Assembly: GCA_963838495.1 (NCBI GenBank) | Contig: CAWIRC010000002.1 | Coordinates: 1-64,000 of the forward strand | Length of the DNA stretch: 64,000 nucleotides | From: JBEKIK01 sp963838495 | GTDB lineage: Bacteria; Planctomycetota; Planctomycetia; Pirellulales; Thermoguttaceae | Reading direction: 5' to 3' | Part shown: one piece after another, positions 1-9,382 of the stretch | How the letters are laid out: the number at the start of each line of letters is the position of its first letter | How positions within the stretch are numbered: the stretch's first letter is position 1 | Notes under the pieces: model-generated | Seen by the model: only the letters and a program-made list of their open reading frames with translations | Told to the model about the DNA's origin: nothing | Database searches by the model: none | Program-made: the position numbers and the translations under genes

Positions 1-235
1 TTTTCTCGGATAGTGGCGGATGGGATGTTCGCAGTCCGGTTGGCGGTCTGTCTTAGCAGTCCGTTGCGCGTTAGGCGGAAACTGCCTATCACGCAGAGAA
101 GGCGTTGCAATACAGCAACTCCCTGCTAGAATGTGACTTGCGAAAAGTGTCTGCCTGCGCGTTAGGCCGCATATCTGACGCCTACAAGTTATTGGCAGAA
201 ACTCCCTATACACAAGGCAGCTGAGGGATCGATTC

Positions 236-1015
236 ATGGATACGTGGAAGTTCTACGACATCACTCATCGTAGGCACGTGGTGTGCAATCCCACGAGCGA
301 GGAGAAGCTCGCACGCTTGGTGGACCTGGTGCAGCTTCCGACAGCCGCACGTGTGGTTGACATCGCCTGCGGGAAGGGCGAATTCCTGATACGTCTGGTG
401 GAGGCATACGGAGTGCGCGGCGTAGGCGTGGACCTCTCGCCCTTCTTCATCGCCGACGCAGAACGAAGGCTCAGAGCGCGTGTGCCACAGGCAGGAATCA
501 CCTTCACCCAAATGGATGGCGCTGATTTCAAACCCGACAAGCCAAACAGCCTCACTCTAGCTTCGTGCATTGGGGCGAGCTGGGTTTTCGGCGGGCACGC
601 GCGGACTCTGGACGCGCTCGTCGGCATGGCCGAGCCCGACGGCTGGGTGATAGTGGGGGAGCCGTACTGGTTGCGGGAGCCGTCGGACGAGCACTTGCGG
701 GCGTGTGGGCTAACAAGAGATGCCTTCGGAAGCCACGCGGAAAACGTTGAAGCAGGAGAACGGCGAGGGCTCGACCTCGTGCACACTCTGGTGAGCAGCA
801 AGGACGACTGGGACCGATACGAAGGTCTTCAGTGGTATGCGATGGCGGACTACGCGCGCACCGACCGAGATGACGCTGATCTTCCAGAACTGCTTGAGCG
901 CGTGGCGAAGGAGAAATCAATCTACTTGAGGTGGGGTAGAGACGCCTTGGGCTGGGCGATCTACGTATTCAGATGTCCACCCGCTCGGGGTACTGAGGCG
1001 GTGTCGGGTGCCTAA
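236..1015 (+). CDS. Class I SAM-dependent methyltransferase
   Basis: Encodes 259 residues, a normal length for a small cytoplasmic class I methyltransferase. Motif I of the SAM-binding Rossmann fold is visible near residues 40-48 (VVDIACGKGEF), followed by the acidic end of strand 2 (VGVDLS) and a later ASCIGASW segment in the place of motif IV. The ATG at 236 is preceded by GAGGGAT at a suitable distance. The methyl acceptor cannot be read from the sequence; small-molecule methyltransferases of this type are common orphans in soil and aquatic bacteria. It stands alone, with no operon partner, and is followed by a 640-base gap. Confident about the fold, not about the substrate. Confidence 0.85.
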   Translation: MDTWKFYDITHRRHVVCNPTSEEKLARLVDLVQLPTAARVVDIACGKGEFLIRLVEAYGVRGVGVDLSPFFIADAERRLRARVPQAGITFTQMDGADFKPDKPNSLTLASCIGASWVFGGHARTLDALVGMAEPDGWVIVGEPYWLREPSDEHLRACGLTRDAFGSHAENVEAGERRGLDLVHTLVSSKDDWDRYEGLQWYAMADYARTDRDDADLPELLERVAKEKSIYLRWGRDALGWAIYVFRCPPARGTEAVSGA

Positions 1016-1657
1016 ATAGCGGTTGCAGCCGACTGTCCCATCAAAGGACCATTTTTATAATCTGACAAACTCCTACCAAATTGATAGAATGCAGGTAGAT
1101 TTACTGTCCCGGTAAGTTAACGATTTTCGGAATGCACGAACTTGGCTGGATCACTTGGTTCAGCCGTGCACACCTAATAGCTGGCAGCGTTTCAGCGGCT
1201 GCCTTGATGTCCGACCTTACCTGCCCCGTTAACCGGCGGGTCGCCTGTTAGATGCCCTTGTGGGAGCAGCAGGACAATGCCGCCGGATTCTCTTGATCTG
1301 TATATGGATCACTAGCGTGACACAAGTTAAGGCAATAACTATCTGATTCGACTGTACTACCCTACCAATGGAACGGGTCCTCAAAGGCTTTCTATTATCG
1401 CGCAGGAAATTCGCTGATATCGCGCAGGAAATTCGCTGAAATGGGCCCTAAAAAATCTGAGGCTACATCATAGATAAATATTGACAAGTAATATAAGCGT
1501 GGTAATTTGGATAGATGTTAAGAGCGGTACTTGTCACGCATATTAACTAATTAGGGGAATTCATAGTAGTTTTACGGTATATCTGGTGCCAAAGGGGTCA
1601 TTTTGTGGCGCGTGCTTGAGCGGGATTGCTTAGCCATCCCGTTCAGGAGGTCGGATT
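1016..1657. other. Intergenic region before the giant secreted protein
   Basis: No convincing gene is present. It contains a perfect tandem duplication (listed separately) and an isolated TTGACA at 1481-1486 with a poor TAATTT-like -10 about 16 bases downstream. That would leave a leader of about 150 bases before the next gene, so it is only a weak promoter candidate. A good ribosome site, AGGAGG at 1645-1650, sets the start at 1658. Confidence 0.4.
1396..1439. repeat. Perfect 22-bp tandem duplication
   Basis: Bases 1396-1417 and 1418-1439 are identical and directly adjacent (each begins TATCGCGCAGG and ends TTCGCTGA). It is a two-copy tandem repeat in non-coding DNA upstream of the giant secreted protein. 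Confidence 0.9.
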
Positions 1658-4600
1658 ATGATTGCCCGACAATCGTATCGATTCCACACTGGCGCTGGTC
1701 GGCGTAAGCGAGTTGTACATTCGCGTCATTTGATGTTTGAGACTCTAGAGCGGCGCAGTCTTCTATCGGCGACTGTACCGGTCGATCCTCTCGCCATCTA
1801 TCCGGGTCTTGTCAACCGGCAGGTAACCTCCGATGCTAATGTTCAGCAGATGCCGTCGATCGCGGTGGATCCGTTGGACGCTAAGCACCTGGTGCTGGCC
1901 TTCATGGACTATTCCCTGGTGCAGACTGGCTATGCGGGGATAGGCGTGGCGGCGTCTCGTGATGCCGGAGACACGTGGCAGTACAGTTCGGTTCCGCTTC
2001 CCTCGGGCTTTGAGCAGGGGGCGGCCGACCCGATCGTGCGTTTCGATGATCAAGGTCACGTCTTTGTCAGCTTCATGGCGGTCACGTACTTGGGCGAGAA
2101 CGCGCCACTGACCAATCCTAATTACGAGGATCGTGCACTCGGGATACAATCCAATAACGGCATTTTTGTGGCGCGCAGCGATGACGGCGGCTTGACTTGG
2201 AACGCCCCGACGACGGTGGTTTCCAACTCGTATCTAGATCACGATGTGATTTTTGACATCATTCCTGATCTGGCGGTCGATACCTACACGAATAGTCCTT
2301 ATTACGGCAACATGTACGCGACTTGGACGCGGATCTATCCGACCGGCCAATTTCCAGGCCACCCGGAATATCAAGGAGGCACCGATGTTATGATCGCGGT
2401 CTCCAGCGATGGAGGCCAAAGCTGGGAGACCCAAGTGCAGCAGGATCAATCCGGCGATTCCATTTCGGTCATTCAGGATCCAATAAACGCGGACGGCGGC
2501 CTGCCCGGCGTAGGGGCCGTCACCCAGTCCCAGTTGGCGATCGGCGCGGACGGTAAAATCTACCTCTCCGAGTTTGGCGGCGGAGATTTCGCCATTAACG
2601 TGTCGAGCGACGGCGGTAAAAGTTTCCTCCCTCCCAACCATATGACCGGGCGGCAACTTGCCTTCGGCACGGGGAATCTGACCTGGGTGAGCGAGGACGG
2701 TCTGCCGACCAATCAGTTCCGCACCTGGTCAGTGCGGGAAATTGCCGCCGATCCTACCCATCCGCAACAATTCTATGCGGTAGACGTGATGCCGGTAACG
2801 GACAAGCTCGGGGAGCGGATTGACGCGGCCGACGTATTTTTCGCCGCTTCAAGCAACTCCGCCGACGCTTGGCAAAAGGCCAAGGTTTTAAATGACGACA
2901 ACGGCGGCCAGAGTGCGACCGGTTCAAGCACGGAAGATGTCATCTCAGGTCAGGCGATGCCGCGATTGGCAGTCGACGCGCAAGGCAACATCGGCGTGAT
3001 CTGGTACGACACGCGGCGCGACCCGGCCAATCACCTGCTGGACGTCTACGGCACGGTGAGCACTGACGGCGGCCAGACCTTTAGCCCGAACTTCCGCCTC
3101 ACAAGCATCTCCTTTGACGCCGATAGAGGCAGTTTTAGCGACGCGGCCGGCAACGATGATTATTATCTGGGCGATCACCTCGGCCTGGCGATGGCCGACG
3201 GCACGGCCTATGCCGCCTGGACGGATACACGCATGGGCAACCAAGACATTTACTTTACGAAATATCCCATCCGGCCGGCCGTGCCGCCGCCGAACGATCG
3301 CTACGAGTCCAACGACACCCCGGCGACGGCCACGAATCTGGGCGCGTGGTGCACGCGCACCGTGCCCAAGTTAGTGATCGCGGCGGGCGACGAGGATTGG
3401 TTCCGTGTCGAAGCGGCTGCCACGGGCGATGTGGTGGCCTCGGCTATGCTCGACGGCCAAACTGCCTCGTCCGATGGTCTGCGAATCGAACTCTGGGACG
3501 AAACCGGCTCAACTCTTTTGGCCAGCGGAGAAGATGTTCTCGGCGAGGCGCAAATCGTGATTGGCCAGGAGATTCGTTTGCCTGGTCACTCCGGGCAAAG
3601 CTACCTGGTGCGGGTGCTGGGTGCAAGCAACACGGAGAACGTGCCTTACAGTTTACACCTCCAGTCGCTCACCGCCGACTTGGGCACGTGCGTTTTTACC
3701 CGGGTGGACGGGAGCATCGAGTCTGGGGGCGCCGCGCTTTACCGCGTGACCGCGGCCGCGGCCGGCTCGCTGGATGTCCAGTTGACCAGCGGCGACAACG
3801 CTCAGGGAGAGTTCAACTTTCAGATTCTCGATCCGGAAACCCTTGCCGTGCTGGCAACCAGTCCGTCCGGCCCTTCGCTTGCGGCTTCCTCTTTGGAACC
3901 GAACGACTCGATCGGCCAGGCAAACGAAACCGGACTGGCTGGGCCGGGATCGGCGACCATTGACGGCCTGATTGGCGACGGCGTCTTCGGTGGCACGACT
4001 GGCGACTACGATTTCTACCGCTTTCTCGCAGCCGCAAACGAGATGATCGCGGTCAATCTGGATCCCAAGGTCTTCAGCAGCAGCCTGGATGGCGTGCTCG
4101 TGCTCTACGACAGCGCCGGCAACGTCCTGCATCAGGAAGATTCGGGCAGTAACGGTGACCCCGAATCGTTTAGCTACCTGACCCAGTCCGCCGGCGATTA
4201 TTATCTGTGCGTCTACGGTTTCGGAAGCGATCTTCCTACTGACCCATCTATTCCGGACACAGGGCATGGTGTCGGCAGCGGCGGGCAATACCGCCTCACG
4301 ATTACGGCCAAGGCCGTGGGACCGGGCGCAATCAAAAATGCGACTTTCCCCATCCAACAGGGCCAAAGCCTGCTCCTGCTGGTCTCCGGCGAGGGGACAT
4401 CCAGCGGCAACTTCTGCCTGCAACTCACAAATCTCGACCAGTTTTCAGTAACCAAAAATGCATCCCTCTTTGTCCCGGACGGTCTGGGTGCTTCGTCGGT
4501 GGCGATGGACGATCTTAACCGCGACGGTAAGAAGGACTTAGTAGTTGCCAACACGCTGAGCAATACAATCAGCGTGTTTTTGGGTAACGGCGACGGCACC

Positions 4601-6538
4601 TTTCAATCGCCTCGCCAATTTCAAATCGGCGCCTTCGCGACCTCGATTCGAGGATTGCTCCTACAGGGGTTGCCCAGCTATGGTCGGGCCGTTAGCGTTG
4701 CGGATATAAACGGCGATGCGATTCCCGATGTGATAGTTACAAACTGTTCTTCCGCCGATGTCTCCGTGTTGTTGGGACGGGGGGACGGTACGTTTGTGTC
4801 TCAGCGCCGGTTTGATGCCGCCACGTCGCCCATTGCCCTGGCCGTGGGGAACCTCAACGGCGATCAGAAGCCCGATCTGGTAGTGATCGACTCGCCCCAA
4901 GGATCCGAGGTTACAGTCTCTGCTCTCATCGGCCGGGGGAATGGGACTTTTATGCCCCAGCAATCCCTGCTTTTACCGTCTAATGGAGCCTATCCTCCCG
5001 GCGATGTTGTGATAGCCGATTTTAATAATGATGGATATGCCGATCTGGCCGTCAGCGGCCGCAATAAACCGGGTGTTGTGATCCTTCTTGGAAACGGCGA
5101 CGGAACGTTCAGGGATGGCGGGACCATTGATAACAATAACATGAGTCAAAGTTTGACGGTGGGCGATGTCAACGGCGACGGCAACCCTGACATTATTAAC
5201 ACTTGGGACGATCAAAACGGCTGCTCGGTTTTTTTGGGCAATGGAAACGGCACGTTCCAAAACGCAATGTCTTCCATCTTTACAGGCCAGAACCCGGTTG
5301 CCGTGGCGGTCGTCGATATTGGGAGCCAAGTTACGCTCCCCGACGGATCGATTGTACTGGGAGCGCCGGATGGAAATCTTGATCTCGTGGTGGCCAATTG
5401 CGGAGTAGCGAGATCTAACTCTGTTGTCGGTGTTCCTGAAATCGTGCTCCTTCCCAATCTCGGGTTTGATGCGCAAGGCCGGTTCCTCGGTTTTGGTCGG
5501 CCCATCCAACTTGCAAAGGCCAAGGCGCCTCAGGCATTGGCAGTCGGTGACCTCAACGGCGACGGCCTGCAGGATATCGCCGTAGTGGATCGGGATGGGA
5601 TTTTGACGATCTTTGGCAACCCGCCGACGATTGCACCCAACAACACACCCCAGACCGCCCGCGATCTGGGCGCCGTGGTCCATCTCGCGGAGCCCACGCT
5701 GACCATCGTCCCCGGCCACGAGGATGCCTACTACAAGCTTTCCGTGCCGACCGAATCCGTCGCGGGCGCAGGCGACGAAATCATCGATTTCTCCGCCCTG
5801 TTCCAGTACACCGAAGGGGCTGGACTTTCCATGGAAGTCAGCATCCGCAATGCGGACGGCACGGCCGGCAATCTGTTGGGTTCCGGGGAACGATTGCGGA
5901 TCCAAGCCCATCAGGGGGAAGAACTCCTCTTGCATGTCTTCGGCGTTACAGGCGCCGACAGCGCCCGTGGAGCCGGGGCTTATACCCTGGTGATCGATGT
6001 GCTGCCACAGGTTGCCGCAATCGACGCCGAGGCATTGTTGCCGGGCGGGAATGGCCGACCCGGAGGGCCGACAACCAGCATTGTCATCACCCTGCAAGGG
6101 GATCGGCTCGATCCAGACGCCGCTGAGGATACGGCCAACTACACGGTGACCTACCTGGGCCAGGACGGCCTGCCCGGCACGGCGGACGATCGAGTCATCG
6201 CCCTGTCGAGCATCGTTTACAATCCAGGGGCCAACGTCGAGGTGTCCAGCGGCCAGAACTTCCCCACTGCCGTCAGGCAAACGGTCACACTCCTTGTCGA
6301 TGATCTTTTGCCGGCCGGGTCATATATGATCCAGCTTTCCCCGCGGATTCAGGCCGCGGCGTTTACTGAGGGGGAACTTGATTTGCTTGCCGATAAATTG
6401 AGTTTCAACGGGCATCCGGTGGTCTCGGACAGGGCGGCCAAATCACCGAAGGAATTCGCCTCAAAGCAGTGGATCTGGTGCTGCAATCCGGTGCGCTGGG
6501 AAATCTGGACGTCTTCGAAAAGGGCACCCAGTTCTTGA
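1658..6538 (+). CDS. Giant secreted BNR / PPC / FG-GAP repeat protein, N-terminal 1.6 kb codons
   Basis: This 1626-codon frame begins after AGGAGG and carries the planctomycete motif LERRSLLSA at about residues 31-39, which in that phylum marks exported giant proteins. Residues about 90-560 hold five or more Asp-box (BNR) signatures of the type S-x-D-G-G-x-T/S-W/F, indicating a sialidase-like beta propeller. Two pre-peptidase C-terminal (PPC) type domains follow (starts NDRYESNDTPATA and LEPNDSIGQANE). Residues about 940-1330 carry FG-GAP/VCBS repeats (DLNRDGKKDLVV, DINGDAIPDVIV, GNGDGTF), an integrin-like propeller that binds Ca2+. A third PPC-like block and a further beta domain come last. 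The final 40 residues of this frame are not credible: near 6425 the protein continues in another frame. Likely a surface or extracellular protein; the ligand is unknown. Confidence 0.85.
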   Translation: MIARQSYRFHTGAGRRKRVVHSRHLMFETLERRSLLSATVPVDPLAIYPGLVNRQVTSDANVQQMPSIAVDPLDAKHLVLAFMDYSLVQTGYAGIGVAASRDAGDTWQYSSVPLPSGFEQGAADPIVRFDDQGHVFVSFMAVTYLGENAPLTNPNYEDRALGIQSNNGIFVARSDDGGLTWNAPTTVVSNSYLDHDVIFDIIPDLAVDTYTNSPYYGNMYATWTRIYPTGQFPGHPEYQGGTDVMIAVSSDGGQSWETQVQQDQSGDSISVIQDPINADGGLPGVGAVTQSQLAIGADGKIYLSEFGGGDFAINVSSDGGKSFLPPNHMTGRQLAFGTGNLTWVSEDGLPTNQFRTWSVREIAADPTHPQQFYAVDVMPVTDKLGERIDAADVFFAASSNSADAWQKAKVLNDDNGGQSATGSSTEDVISGQAMPRLAVDAQGNIGVIWYDTRRDPANHLLDVYGTVSTDGGQTFSPNFRLTSISFDADRGSFSDAAGNDDYYLGDHLGLAMADGTAYAAWTDTRMGNQDIYFTKYPIRPAVPPPNDRYESNDTPATATNLGAWCTRTVPKLVIAAGDEDWFRVEAAATGDVVASAMLDGQTASSDGLRIELWDETGSTLLASGEDVLGEAQIVIGQEIRLPGHSGQSYLVRVLGASNTENVPYSLHLQSLTADLGTCVFTRVDGSIESGGAALYRVTAAAAGSLDVQLTSGDNAQGEFNFQILDPETLAVLATSPSGPSLAASSLEPNDSIGQANETGLAGPGSATIDGLIGDGVFGGTTGDYDFYRFLAAANEMIAVNLDPKVFSSSLDGVLVLYDSAGNVLHQEDSGSNGDPESFSYLTQSAGDYYLCVYGFGSDLPTDPSIPDTGHGVGSGGQYRLTITAKAVGPGAIKNATFPIQQGQSLLLLVSGEGTSSGNFCLQLTNLDQFSVTKNASLFVPDGLGASSVAMDDLNRDGKKDLVVANTLSNTISVFLGNGDGTFQSPRQFQIGAFATSIRGLLLQGLPSYGRAVSVADINGDAIPDVIVTNCSSADVSVLLGRGDGTFVSQRRFDAATSPIALAVGNLNGDQKPDLVVIDSPQGSEVTVSALIGRGNGTFMPQQSLLLPSNGAYPPGDVVIADFNNDGYADLAVSGRNKPGVVILLGNGDGTFRDGGTIDNNNMSQSLTVGDVNGDGNPDIINTWDDQNGCSVFLGNGNGTFQNAMSSIFTGQNPVAVAVVDIGSQVTLPDGSIVLGAPDGNLDLVVANCGVARSNSVVGVPEIVLLPNLGFDAQGRFLGFGRPIQLAKAKAPQALAVGDLNGDGLQDIAVVDRDGILTIFGNPPTIAPNNTPQTARDLGAVVHLAEPTLTIVPGHEDAYYKLSVPTESVAGAGDEIIDFSALFQYTEGAGLSMEVSIRNADGTAGNLLGSGERLRIQAHQGEELLLHVFGVTGADSARGAGAYTLVIDVLPQVAAIDAEALLPGGNGRPGGPTTSIVITLQGDRLDPDAAEDTANYTVTYLGQDGLPGTADDRVIALSSIVYNPGANVEVSSGQNFPTAVRQTVTLLVDDLLPAGSYMIQLSPRIQAAAFTEGELDLLADKLSFNGHPVVSDRAAKSPKEFASKQWIWCCNPVRWEIWTSSKRAPSS

Positions 6539-7119
6539 CCCAGCTTCAAAACGATCTTGGGGCGACGTTGGATGCGATCCTCACACGCCTGGGAGATGAT
6601 CCGTCGGTGATCACTTCGATTTCCAGGGACATCCTGGAGCGGTTGGGAAAAAGTCTTGGCGAGCCCGGCCATCGACCGACTTCGATCTTGGCCATCTTTC
6701 TCGACCCGGTTTCCTACGGTCTGGCCAGTCTGGCCAATGGCGGCAGGACCGTGTACAACCTGCAAACCGACACCCTGTCTAACAGTCTTTCCAAGACATT
6801 CGTCGAGGTGGGCGGCAACGTGGAGCTAATCGTGGTCGCCAATGCAGCGGGGACTTACCAGTTGAATATCGCCGACGTGCCAAAACTGGCCCGCGGCACC
6901 GCGGTCTTATTGGGAGCCAATGGGGACAAAGTGGATACGCAGCTTACGACCGAGGCAATCCGGCAGGGGCAACGCAGTTTTACGCTGTCGATGGATAGCG
7001 ATCCCCCGCCCGTCAATCCCCCGTCCGTCAATCCCCGCCCGTCAATCCCACGCCAAATAATCCCCCGTCAGGCAATCCACCGTCCAACAGTTTCTCAGCC
7101 GCCAAAGCAGCCTTCCTGA
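6469..7119 (+). pseudogene. Continuation of the giant secreted protein in a second frame
   Basis: The coherent protein resumes in this frame from about 6421 (G-L-G-Q-G-G-Q-I-T-E-G-I-R), directly continuing the beta domain of the preceding frame, so one base appears to be missing near 6410-6430. The segment is helical at first (VFEKGTQFLTQLQNDLG), then beta-rich, and enters a Pro-Asn spacer built from a CC-CGTCAATCC-type repeat. The spacer reads sensibly only to about 7037: two copies of the repeat have five C residues and the third has four, so a second one-base loss shifts the frame. The last 25 or so residues of this frame are therefore not part of the original protein. Confidence 0.6.
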
Positions 7120-7127
7120 TTGCCTCT

Positions 7128-7472
7128 TTGGCCCATGCCGCGACAACCCTGGAGGTATCCGCGACGCCATCTCAAGAGTCTATACCTAGCTCCGAGGGTG
7201 GCTATTCTCCGCCAACGGATACAGCGACTGGAGGTGCGGATTCGGCCCGATTAGATTCGTCCCTTGGCACGGACGTGCCTTACACCGGCGGCGGCACAAC
7301 GGATAAAAAAAGCGAACCGGCTGACAAAGCGCAGCCGGATAACAAAGTGCAGCTGGATAACAACATGGAGCAGCTGGATGGAAACTCGGAGGACGCCCCT
7401 AAAGAGACCGGCGATATCATCCTTTTCATCAAGTCGTTATTGGACGCCCTGAGGAAAGCACTGTCATTGTAG
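7128..7472 (+). pseudogene. C-terminal end of the giant secreted protein in a third frame
   Basis: This frame is open from about 7040 and picks up the Pro/Asn spacer correctly (NPTPNNPPSGNPPSNSF), then gives an Ala-rich hydrophobic stretch (AAFLIASLAHA), a low-complexity acidic/Gln-Asn region with a K-x-Q-x-D-N-K repeat, and a short helical end (FIKSLLDALRKALSL). It ends at 7472, 23 bases before the convergent kinase-TPR gene ends. Together with the two preceding frames it makes one protein of roughly 1930 residues. Whether the breaks are real or sequencing errors cannot be told here. Confidence 0.55.
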
Positions 7473-7480
7473 ACTCCGCC

Positions 7481-7493
7481 CGGCCGCAGGCCG
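7481..7493. terminator. Small hairpin between convergent genes
   Basis: CGGCC-GCA-GGCCG forms a 5-bp GC stem in the 23-base gap between the convergent ends at 7472 and 7496. There is no T tract on either side, so it is at best a weak bidirectional terminator. Confidence 0.25.
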
Positions 7494-7495
7494 AC

Positions 7496-9382
7496 TCAAT
7501 GAGCCTTATACTTTTCGGCAGCAGAATTGTCCAGGAGGCGCTGAAAGTCAGACCTGTTGCGTAGAGGCTCAAAGTCCGGTTCCCGTCGGATTTGTTCCAG
7601 TTCGTCGGCAATAGCGCCTTCTCGTTCAGCGCGCTGGACTGCCCGTTGCAGCAAAGCCACGGCCAAATCCTGGCGGTTGGCAGCCTGATCATCGTGCAAG
7701 AGTGACAGCCTAACCTGAATACAGGCCAAATTGTGCAGGACGAGGTAATCCTCGGCCCCGTTGAGCAGGGCATAAAGACTCTCGATGCCGGCGGCCGCGG
7801 GGATATTCAGCCGGGCATTGGCGTAGCCCAGTCCCGCGCGAGCCCAGGGATTGGCCGGATCGCGCTTCAGCGCCCAAGAACAATCGGCTTGACCCTCGGC
7901 ATATCGCTCGGCCAAGAGATATGCCCAGCCGCGTTTGATGTGCAGCTTGATATGGTCCGGGGACAGTTCCAGGCCTTGACTGTAGGCTTGGATTGCATCG
8001 GGCACTCGACCGTAGCGCTCGAAGGCAACACCCAGGTCGTCGAACAGTGCAGCGGACTGATCGCCCAATTCCACGGCTTTTTGCAGTTGCTCTAGCGATA
8101 GGTCCAATACTTGTTTTTGCACGGCCTCGCGCAACTCCTTTTGCACGATTGCCGGCAATTCGGAACTGAGGTGGAGCAGGTGTCGCCCCCGTTGCTCGTA
8201 GGCTTGAGGCGACTGGGGATTGAAGTCAGGTCCGGCCTCCAGGCGGGCTAGAGCCGTCAGGTCCTCCAGTCCCGCTTCGGCTTTGTGGAGCAAGAAGAAA
8301 GTCTTCGCCCGAACGGCATAAACAGGCAAGAAGCTCGGCCGCTGGGCAACCACATAGTTGAACTCCTTCAGGGCCTGGTCAAGGTCGCCAAGGTCCAGAT
8401 AAATCTGTCCGCTGTAGAAGGCGGCTTCGATCAGCGCGGGTTTTCCCGGCGAGGCGTGCAAGAGGGTTTCGAATTCATCCAGGGCCTCAGCAAACTTCTG
8501 CTTTCCCTGGAGCCACAAGGCGACACCGTAGTTGAGCCTGGCGGGCAGAAAATCGGGGTGCTTACCGGCCGTCCGCTTCAGGTCGCGCTGGGCATCCTCG
8601 AAACGCCCAAGCAGTGCCCAAGCCAATCCTCGAGTGCTGTATCCCCACGGCGCTTCCGGCCTGAGGGCAATACAGGTAGTGAAGGCTTCGACCGCCTCCG
8701 ACCCTCGGCCCAGGCTCAGATAGCAGCGTCCCAGTTGGAGGTGAGACCAGTAATGATGCGGATCGATCTCCAAGGCTTCATAATAGGCTTTTACCGCCTT
8801 ATCCAAAAGGGACCATTTGGCTTCTCGGCTAGCGCTGTCTTGGATTGCGTCCGCCGCGCGGGCGAGTTGCATTCGGTAATTCTCCCCTTCAAGAAAATGA
8901 TCCAGAGCGCTGGACCGCGTCGCCGGATCGTCCGCAAGCTGGTCCGCACGGACCGCTTCGGTCTCCTCCTTTAAAGAGCGGAGCACGCGTGCCTGGAGCC
9001 GATAGTAGCTTCGGGAAGGTTCCCTGAGAGAAGCAGCTTGTTCAAGCAAGTCGAGGAGTTCCTTAGGGTCTTCTGTGTCTCGGGAGAGTCCTGCCTGCAC
9101 CCGCAACAGAAGTAATTCATAAAGGTCTTCTTTTACCGGTCCAATTTCTTCATACAAGGGAAGACGTTCCATCCGGTCTCCCCATTTCTTGATCGCAGCC
9201 ATGGCGACTTGGGCAAGCCTCGCCCCGTTCAAGGTTGTAGTAGGGGACCCGTTCGTCGGATGCGTCCGTGCCGCCGATGTAAAACTGCGTCTCATCCTTG
9301 AGATAGCGGAAGTTGGCCACGTTTTGACGGGCCTCCTCCTGTAGTTCGAGTCGATGCGCCTGCCGCAGCTTGGCGAAGCCAA
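7496..9382 (-). CDS. TPR-repeat C-terminal part of a Ser/Thr kinase-TPR protein
   Basis: The open frame is 628 codons, but only from about 9226 downward does it read as protein (ARLAQVAMAAIKKWGDRM...). It consists of many tetratricopeptide-type helical pairs (HYWSHLQLGRCYLSLGRG, APWGYSTRGLAWALLGR, IKLHIKRGWAYLLAERY, NPWARAGLGYANARL). The frame follows directly on the kinase frame at 9150-10433: removing one G from the run at 9223-9226 joins NLER to ARLAQ smoothly. The original product is therefore kinase, one transmembrane helix, then a long TPR array, a common planctomycete layout in which the TPR part is a protein-binding sensor or scaffold. The first 50 residues of the open frame (before 9230) are shadow. 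Confidence 0.75.
   Translation of the reverse strand: MASPSCGRRIDSNYRRRPVKTWPTSAISRMRRSFTSAARTHPTNGSPTTTLNGARLAQVAMAAIKKWGDRMERLPLYEEIGPVKEDLYELLLLRVQAGLSRDTEDPKELLDLLEQAASLREPSRSYYRLQARVLRSLKEETEAVRADQLADDPATRSSALDHFLEGENYRMQLARAADAIQDSASREAKWSLLDKAVKAYYEALEIDPHHYWSHLQLGRCYLSLGRGSEAVEAFTTCIALRPEAPWGYSTRGLAWALLGRFEDAQRDLKRTAGKHPDFLPARLNYGVALWLQGKQKFAEALDEFETLLHASPGKPALIEAAFYSGQIYLDLGDLDQALKEFNYVVAQRPSFLPVYAVRAKTFFLLHKAEAGLEDLTALARLEAGPDFNPQSPQAYEQRGRHLLHLSSELPAIVQKELREAVQKQVLDLSLEQLQKAVELGDQSAALFDDLGVAFERYGRVPDAIQAYSQGLELSPDHIKLHIKRGWAYLLAERYAEGQADCSWALKRDPANPWARAGLGYANARLNIPAAAGIESLYALLNGAEDYLVLHNLACIQVRLSLLHDDQAANRQDLAVALLQRAVQRAEREGAIADELEQIRREPDFEPLRNRSDFQRLLDNSAAEKYKAH

Noticed and set aside
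66..1255. GTTAGGC at 70 and 161 and GTTAGATGC at 1247 around the methyltransferase, resembling integron attC core sites
   Set aside because: No matching inverse core (YAAC-type) lies at the right distance and no attC-like stem forms; no integrase is near.
4973..6280. 435-codon minus-strand frame inside the giant secreted protein
   Set aside because: Antisense shadow of FG-GAP repeats; the plus frame has clear domains.
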